Shown one piece after another: positions 10,803 through 15,988 of a DNA stretch of 15,988 nt. Numbering within the stretch: position 1 is the first letter of the stretch; each line of letters opens with the position of its first letter. A program made the position numbers and the translations under genes. Source of the DNA: Acanthamoeba lenticulata (lineage: Eukaryota; Discosea; Longamoebia; Acanthamoebidae); assembly GCA_002179805.1 (NCBI GenBank), contig NAVB01000250.1, positions 1 to 15,988 of the forward strand, given 5' to 3'. The notes under the pieces are model-generated. The model was not told the origin of the DNA. It worked only from the letters and a program-made list of their open reading frames with translations, and did not search any database.

Positions 10803-12156
10803 TTGTTTTATGGAAAAAAGTTTATCCTTTTTTATGGTACTGAGTCAACAGCAGAGGCAGGAAGGTCATTTTTGTTGCTGGCCATGAAGACAACAACTAA
10901 TGCTCCTCCTGCTATTCTGTTCCCTGCTTCCCGCCCAGCTACTTTGCCCTCTTTCAAAACTTTGGATGAGTTTGCTGACTTAATGTGGCGCCATGTTACC
11001 ATTTGATTTCCCAAACACAACTTTGAGTTGGCTGAAGGGGATGGTGTCAAGAAGCCTTTACTTTGGTTGCGGCCTTTGGAGAGCTACCAGAGGTGCCAAT
11101 GGTGTTGCTTGTGGAAATGGGAGCAGAGAAATGACGGCCGCCCCCACAAGTGTGTCTTTGGCTCATGCTCTGGCCACACTTGGAAGAACTGCCCTTCCGC
11201 CAATGCCAATGGTACATTTTCCGACTTGACAGCTAAAACGCGTTTTTGACGTTCACTTCATCGATGGGGGTGGTGGTGTTGTTGGTTGCCGCCTCCTGCA
11301 GCAACAAAAACGGGCAGAGAAAAAGAAGAAGGAAGAAACAGTTTGCGAACAAGCTCAAAGACACTGCTTTGGCTGAAGCAAATTATTGTATTTGTTTACA
11401 GAGTTTAGAGTTGTTCAAGGTCGTGGACGCCCAAGGAAAGAAGCTCCACCAGGAGCCCAGTTGGCTGGAAGCATCACCATGATGCACAAGCTGTTGGGAC
11501 CACGGCCACAAGATCAAGCATCACCTTTATTGCTTTCCCAAATTGCCAAAAAACTGGCGCCTCCTCAGGTTTGTTTGTTTGCTTGTTTGTTTGTTTGGTT
11601 TGTGTAACTAGTACTAACAACTGCACAGATCAATACACAAGCAGATACTAATTTACCAGTTGTGTTTCATGATGGAAATGACATTGGAAGAGCTGGACAT
11701 CAAGCTTATCCAGCTGCTTCACTTCCAAACACAATTAGAAGCTCAAAAAAAGGTTCGTTTTTATTGTTTGGTTTAATATTAGATTAATGACATGTGGTGT
11801 GGGGAAGATGTTGAAAGAAGTGATAAAAACCAAACAAGCAGAACGGCCTATTCAAGAGCAAGAAGAAGAGATTCGCCTCTTGAGAGAACGCCTGGCCTCT
11901 GCTCTTGAAGTCAAACGTCGCAACCAGCAGCCCAAGATGAACTGGCAGTGGAAGATCTTCTGGAAGACTTGGGCCTATCTTCTTCCACCCTCTCCCCACC
12001 ACTTCCACCAAGTGGTGATGTTGTGCTTACGGCTCAAGTGGTGGCGAAGAGGAGCAAGAGGACGATATTGACTCAGAAGATCTTGACTTGCTGGCACCGC
12101 CTACCAAGAGAGCCTGCATACGACTCACTCGCAATAATTTTGGCCCTGCGTTGTAA
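10803..12156 (+). pseudogene. Decayed multi-exon ORF of an unidentified mobile element
   Basis: One frame is open from 10803 to 11249 except for a single TGA at 11004-11006. It includes an upstream ATG at 10884 and a Cys/His-rich part (CQWCC ... HKCVFGSCSGHTWKNC, about 11088-11195). The frame is then lost at a T-run (about 11238). Further coding pieces follow: GRGRPRKEAPPGAQ, an AT-hook-like GRPRK core (11421-11460); an intron at 11569-11628 with GT, a perfect TACTAAC branch-point sequence at 11612-11618 and CAG; INTQADTNLPVVFHDGNDIG; a Glu/Arg-rich coiled-coil-like stretch (about 11838-11930); and an acidic tail EEEQEDDIDSEDLDLLAPP ending at TAA 12154-12156. Joining these needs at least two frameshifts, so I call it a pseudogene. 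Zinc-binding and AT-hook parts suggest a DNA-binding or transposase-associated protein; the family is not recognised. Confidence 0.5.
11722..11892 (+). repeat. Direct repeat, copy A
   Basis: 11722-11820 matches 12588-12680, and 11821-11892 matches 12972-13041 (few differences). Copy A is continuous, while copy B is interrupted by 291 nt. The block covers the intron-like GGTTCGTTTTTATTGTTTGG stretch, the MWCGEDVERS coding piece and the QEQEEEIR coiled-coil piece of the decayed ORF. Confidence 0.85.
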
Positions 12157-12163
12157 ACGCGTT
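12139..12163 (+). repeat. Left arm of a perfect 25-bp inverted repeat
   Basis: TTTGGCCCTGCG... at 12139-12163 is the exact reverse complement of 13402-13426, enclosing 1288 bp. It overlaps the stop codon of the decayed ORF and contains the palindromic core AAACGCGTT. It could be a terminal inverted repeat of a DNA transposon remnant; no clear target-site duplication was found. Confidence 0.8.
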
Positions 12164-12412
12164 TATTGCGATTATTGCGTTTATCGCGTTTTTATCGCAG
12201 AGAAATTGCGATTATTGCGTTTATTGCGATTTTTTCACAGAAAAATTGCGTTTATGGCGTTTATTGCGCTGGACTTGCGTTTGGCTTGCGTTTGTTGCGA
12301 TTATCGCGATTATTGCGATTATTGCAATAGTTGCGATTGTTGCGTTGAGCTTGCGTTCCACTTGCGTTAGGCTTGCGTTTATTGCGTTTATTGCGATTAT
12401 TGCAAGTCGGAC
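12157..12412 (+). repeat. Degenerate 9-nt minisatellite, unit TTATTGCGN
   Basis: About 250 bp built from variants of TTATTGCGA/TTATTGCGT, with spacing mostly in multiples of nine. A short relative lies at 13427-13456. Each array is followed within a few bases by a shared GACCCATGT (12410-12418 and 13465-13473). Confidence 0.85.
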
Positions 12413-12513
12413 CCATGTTGGCTGCAGGAGGCGGTGAGCAGTGATCTCTCTCGTCCCATTTTTTACAAATCGTGTCGGCCGTTTCGACCAACCCCAAAAC
12501 GAAGATTCACACG

Positions 12514-12592
12514 TACCACCATGACCAGCACCCAAAGGTGAACATCTTTTGTCCGAGCACCACTACTCTCCAGCATCGTACAGACGAGTTTC
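12514..12592 (+). repeat. Direct repeat C, copy 1
   Basis: TACCACCATGACCAGCA... through CATCGTACAGACGAGTTT, repeated with a few differences at 13104-13182. Copy 1 abuts repeat copy B, and copy 2 lies about 60 nt beyond it, so the C copies bracket B. Confidence 0.85.
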
Positions 12593-13041
12593 CAATTGGA
12601 AGCTCAAAAAAAGGTTCGTTTTTATTGTTTGGTTAATATTTGACTAATGATATGTGGTGTGGGGAAGATGTTGAAAGAAGCAAGGGGGAAAAAGAGAGGG
12701 GAGGGCGGTACGATGCGGTTGTGAATGATGGTCACCCGTACGGGTTCCATGATACTGATGCCATGGCCCTTGCTGCCCATGATGGTGTTCGAATCTGGCC
12801 ACGTCACCATAATAAGAATGAACAAGAAAGGCCAGAGTCATAATAGCAAAAATGCCAAAAAAAGAAAGGTTATTCTTCTGACACAGCTCCAGTGTTGGGG
12901 GGGGCTGTTTATGCGATGTCGTACCAATGGTGGTGTTGGTGGCCTTGGACCTCAACACGATGCATGGTTGTTGATAAAAACCAAACAAGCAGAACGGCCT
13001 ATTCAGGAGCAAGAAGAAGAGATTCGCTTCTTGATAGAACG
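12588..13041 (+). repeat. Direct repeat, copy B, interrupted by 291 nt
   Basis: Second copy of 11722-11892, split at 12680/12972. The intervening 12681-12971 continues an open frame from 12640 to 12843 (MTNDMWCGEDVERSKGE..., 67 codons). It may therefore be ancestral sequence deleted from copy A rather than an insertion. The function of that frame is unknown. Confidence 0.8.
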
Positions 13042-13103
13042 CTTCTCGAGAAAATGCGATATTTTTTTTAAAAATGGGACTACTTGTATAAACCTAGCAC
13101 TCA

Positions 13104-13182
13104 TACCACCATGACCAGCATCCAAAGGTACATCTTTTGTCTGAGCACCACTTGTCTCCAGCATCGTACAGACGAGTTTTCC
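13104..13182 (+). repeat. Direct repeat C, copy 2
   Basis: Near-identical to 12514-12592. Preceded by AAAAATGGGACTACTTG at 13070-13086, which recurs at 13355-13383 (direct); a 20-bp part of it recurs inverted at 12451-12470. Confidence 0.85.
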
Positions 13183-13347
13183 CGTCAACAATGTTAAGAA
13201 TGCATGCATTCCGACTATTGTTGAGCAGAAAACTCGCTTTTGCGTTATCAGAAAGAGGCCATGCTCAATCAAAACCTATCTAAAACAACAAGAGGATCAT
13301 GGTAGGGTGTGTTGTGTCTGCTGTTCTTGTGTTGTGGTGGGCGATAA

Positions 13348-13383
13348 ATTTGTAAAAAATGGGACGACTTGAATAAACCTAGC
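13348..13383 (+). repeat. Short dispersed repeat D
   Basis: ATTTGTAAAAAATGGGACGA (13348-13367) is the exact inverse of 12451-12470. The downstream ACTTGAATAAACCTAGC resembles 13082-13098. Part of the mosaic of repeats in the island. Confidence 0.7.
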
Positions 13384-13401
13384 TGTATCTTCTTGCGAGA
13401 T

Positions 13402-13426
13402 AACGCGTTTACAACGCAGGGCCAAA
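13402..13426 (-). repeat. Right arm of the perfect 25-bp inverted repeat
   Basis: Ends in CGCAGGGCCAAA, the mirror of the left arm at 12139-12163. The sequence outside it (CGCGATTATTGCG) resembles, inverted, the CGCAATAAT outside the left arm, so similarity extends slightly beyond the arms. Confidence 0.8.
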
Positions 13427-13558
13427 CGCGATTATTGCGATTATTGCAATTATTGCATTTTCCGACCCATGTCCTAAAAAAAGTAACAAAAAAATTGTTT
13501 TCGAGTTAAATTGCTTAAAAAAAAAGGGTATGGGCCAAAAAGTTGCAAGCTGCAAGGC

Positions 13559-15875
13559 TCAGTTCAAAGTGACATAGTTCTTTGGGAACTTGCCAGAACG
13601 GGGCCCAATGCTGCCGGTCCACCAGTTGCCGCTCTGGTCGTTCACAGAGATAACTTCACCTTTTTTAAAGGACAAGTCGCCAGCCTGCACAAAAAGAAGA
13701 CTGAGCAACCACACCGGGACAAGACAAGACAAGATAACTGGTGACAGCAGTGTACCTGTTGGGCATTGTAGTCGTACAAGGCAGTGGCAGTCGGCCCAGC
13801 AGGAGCAGGCGGGGGCATGCCCATCGGAGGACGCGGCGGACCGCCAGGAGGGGGACCGCGCGGCGGGCCTCCAGGAGGGGGCATACCCATAGGTGGCCGA
13901 GGCGGTCCACCCATCGGGGGCATGCCCATCGGAGGCGGACCTCCCGGCGCTGCGAGACATGTCCACCACCGTATATCGAGATCAGCTGGGAGCCCAAACA
14001 GGGCGCAGAAAGCCGGTAAGGAGAGTTATACGTGGTCCCGCTGGCTGCGGTGGAGCAGCAGACGCGCGGCCCCTTCCACCGAGTTTGGGGATGCCGCCAG
14101 CAAAGAGTCCGCCCATGCCGCCACCACCACCGCCCATCGGCGGGGCCTTTTCCGTTTCTGCATCACACCATTGCGTCAGGGAGGAGCGGGGGGGGAGAGA
14201 GAAACTGAGAAAAGGGAGGCGCGTAAGCGTACTGAGAACAGGGCCCGACTTGTCGACGGTGACAGCTTTCTTGAGGCCGCCCTTGCGGAAGCCCTCGATG
14301 GATGACAACAGTGCGCCACGTCCGGCTGACGCGTCGCCGCCACCCACCTTCACGGCAGGCGCTGCCGGCGGCGGCGGAGGGCCACCTGCTCGCCCAGGTC
14401 TGGCGCATGAGATCTCTACCTGGGAGGGAGGAGAGGTTTTGGGGGGGGGGCTGAAGAACGTGTGGGATGCGCACCCGGCGGAGGAGGCGGACCACCAGGC
14501 GGCGGGCCCGGTGGAGGAGGCGGTCCGCCAGGTGGCGGGCGGCCCATGCCCGGCGGAGGGCCCGGCGGCGGGCGGGCCACGCCCGGCGGAGGGCCCGGTG
14601 GCGGGCGGGCCACGCCTGGCGGAGGGCCCGGTGGCGGGCGGGCCACCGCAGCAGGAGGAGGGGCAGCTGCAACGAAAGCCACGCACAGCAGAGCACGTGC
14701 TTAGTACGAGAATGCAGGACACAACACCATTGGCCGTCAAGAACGAAAGAAAGAGCCCATAGCTATTGCCTGGCAAAAGTACTCAAGGCGCATGCAGCAG
14801 CAGCAGCATATAAATGACGCCCGTCGCCTCGTATTGCCCCATTCGCCACTTCTTCCACCTCCGCCTTGCCCCCCCCCCTCTCGCCCTCCCCCCTCCCCGA
14901 CAGCTCACCAGCCACCCGTACCGCGAGGCGATGGGGCGGGCATAGCCGGCATGGCGGGACCGCGCGATGGGGGTTCTGTTGCACACAACACAACACAACA
15001 CACCCCGGATTTGAGGCGAAGAGAAAAGAAGGGAACAGTCGGCAGCAAAGCCTTTTCCTCCTCCCCCTCCTCCTTTGTCGTCGCCAGGCAGCGCATGGGA
15101 GAGCGTGTGGCAAGAGTGAGAGATACCGGCGCGTGAGCCGCGTCCGCCGAGCTTGGGGATGCCGCCAGCAAAGAGTCCGCCCATGCCGCCACCACCACCG
15201 CCCATCGGCGGGGCCTTTTCCGTTTCTGCATCGCGCGGGGCGAGGGCAAGCACAGGTTCCATTAGCCGCGCGGGTGGAGGAAGAGGGCAACTTTGGGGGA
15301 GGGGAGGGGGAGGCGTGTATGTGTACTGAGAACAGGGCCCGACTTGTCGACGGTGACAGCTTTCTTGAGGCCGCCCTTGCGGAAGCCCTCGATGGATGAC
15401 AATAGCGCGCCACGTCCGGCTGACGCGTCGCCGCCACCCACCTTCACGGCAGGCGCTGCCGGGGGAGGAGGCGGGCCACCTGCTCGCCCACATGACCCAC
15501 ATGAGCTTTTTGTGAGTACTTGGTCTTGTTTTTAATCTTTTTTTTTTTGTTGTTGTTGTTGTGCCATTTAGCGTCAAAATTTAAAATGAAGTTGAGACAC
15601 ATTTCGCCACACACACACACACCCACACAGAAAGAGAGAGAGAGAGAGAGGACGAAAGAGTAGCGGACATACCCGGAGGCGGAGGAGGCCCGCCTGCAGG
15701 TGGAGGCGGAGGTCCACCTGCGGGCGGAGGAGGAGGCCCACCCATAGGCGGGCCTGCTAGGCGCACGAGGAGGAAGGTCTCAGGAAACGGAAAGGGAAGG
15801 TGAAGTGAAGTGGCGAAATGGTACCGGGAGGAGGCGGTCGGAAAGCACTACCGGGCGGCGGACCTGGAGGCGGGC
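13559..15875 (-). CDS. WIP/verprolin-like protein: proline blocks, two WH2 motifs, C-terminal SH3 (3' part)
   Basis: Probable regulator of actin assembly. Minus-strand exons visible: 15875-15825, 15753-15673, 15479-15327, 15225-15127, 14666-14475, 14385-14233, 14157-14032, 13949-13756, 13684-13559; phases agree, 390 residues to the TGA. Order: Gly/Pro repeats; WH2-1 ([21 protein letters not shown]); [21 protein letters not shown] and IPKLGGRG; long PPPGPPPG block; WH2-2, same protein sequence; a second [23 protein letters not shown] repeats; then an SH3 domain split by an intron, with [26 protein letters not shown] and GKFPKNYV, ending 41 residues after that intron. WH2 motifs bind G-actin, and poly-proline binds profilin or SH3/EVH1 domains (known families). 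The 5' end lies beyond the window; the intron 15876-15988 continues to the edge. A myosin-I tail also has Gly/Pro plus SH3, but would not carry WH2 motifs. Confidence 0.88.
14032..14385 (-). repeat. WH2 exon cassette, copy 2
   Basis: Exons 14385-14233 and 14157-14032 repeat exons 15479-15327 and 15225-15127. The WH2 exons have the same length (153 nt) and differ only by a few silent bases. The intron between them keeps its ends (GTAC... and ATGCAG) but differs in the middle. Confidence 0.9.
14667..15126 (-). other. Long intron between the two WH2 cassettes
   Basis: 460 nt, the longest intron in the window, with donor GTATCT at 15126 and acceptor TTGCAG at 14672-14667. It contains a GTGTT pentanucleotide run, C/G-runs and a GCT tract (about 14793-14807). 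No further exon was recognised in it. Confidence 0.6.
15127..15479 (-). repeat. WH2 exon cassette, copy 1
   Basis: First copy of the WH2 plus MGGLFAGG exon pair, upstream in the transcript. Each copy is preceded by a proline exon (15753-15673 and 14666-14475), so the repeated unit is best seen as three exons. Confidence 0.9.
15609..15650. repeat. (CA)n and (GA)n tracts in an intron of the WH2/SH3 gene
   Basis: CA run at 15609-15622 and GA run at 15633-15650. On the transcript strand these read (TC)n then (TG)n, so the pyrimidine tract again lies on the sense strand. Confidence 0.85.
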
Positions 15876-15988
15876 CTGCGACAGTTGTTGAGGCAGCAAC
15901 CACCATCATCACCGCCACCACCACCAACCGCACACGTGGGTGTGGTGGAGAGGTTTCCAGGGGAGGAAGGGAAGGGGGAAGGGACGAG

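Noticed and set aside
12221..12535. Minus-strand frame rich in Ala-Ile-Ile repeats
   Set aside because: It is a translation of the 9-nt minisatellite; a repeat unit divisible by three stays open without selection.
12514..13182. C repeats as LTRs of a retrotransposon
   Set aside because: Only about 79 bp each, no TG...CA ends, primer-binding site or reverse transcriptase seen between them.
13559..14157. Myosin-I tail (Gly/Pro plus SH3)
   Set aside because: The linked upstream exons carry WH2 and WIP-like segments, not a motor or TH1 domain.
13784..14762. Long plus-strand Gly/Arg/Pro-rich open frames over 13784-14762
   Set aside because: Antisense shadows of the GC-rich WH2/SH3 gene; no domain in the plus direction, while the minus strand gives a complete SH3 and two WH2 motifs with consistent splicing.

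Overview
This is a eukaryotic, protein-coding window that is very rich in introns. It holds three housekeeping or cytoskeletal genes that can be followed exon by exon, the 5' part of a fourth gene, and one island of decayed repeats. Exons are short (44-309 nt) and GC-balanced to GC-rich. Introns carry long transcript-strand pyrimidine tracts ((CT)n, C-runs). Intergenic spacers are about 0.1 kb. Both the NADH-dehydrogenase subunit and the alpha-adaptin look about equally plant-like and animal/fungal-like. Together with a WH2/poly-proline/SH3 actin protein, this suggests a free-living protist, possibly an amoebozoan of the Acanthamoeba/Balamuthia type. That taxonomic guess is inference only.

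Layout: (1) minus strand, 892 to <1: the first four exons of an aldehyde dehydrogenase of the betaine-aldehyde (ALDH10-like) type, running off the left edge. (2) 893-993: a 101-bp divergent promoter region. (3) plus strand, 994-3474: a complete 11-exon NDUFA9 gene (382 aa), the 39-kDa subunit of mitochondrial complex I, with a short presequence. (4) plus strand, 3570-9855: a complete 23-exon alpha-adaptin gene of the AP-2 clathrin adaptor (1003 aa), with trunk, Pro/Ser hinge and appendage. (5) 9856-13558: an AT-richer island without CT tracts. It contains inverted and direct repeat copies, a degenerate coding remnant with Cys/His-rich and AT-hook-like parts, a 9-nt minisatellite and a perfect 25-bp inverted repeat. 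It looks like nested, decayed mobile DNA of a family I cannot name. (6) minus strand, >15875 to 13559: the 3' nine exons of a WIP/verprolin-like actin regulator with two almost identical WH2 modules, many proline blocks and a C-terminal SH3 domain.

The genes do not form a pathway. AP-2 alpha (endocytosis) and the WH2/SH3 protein (actin) could meet at clathrin-coated pits, but their proximity proves nothing.

Two patterns stand out. First, of the 43 introns I could place, 4 need a GC donor and all four begin GCAC; 27 of 43 donors have C at intron position +4, unlike the usual GTRAGT. Second, the WH2 gene has been lengthened by tandem duplication of a three-exon cassette whose exons all have phase-1/phase-1 boundaries, so copies can be added without breaking the frame. 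Exon limits were derived by hand from protein similarity, reading frame and splice sites, without transcript evidence.
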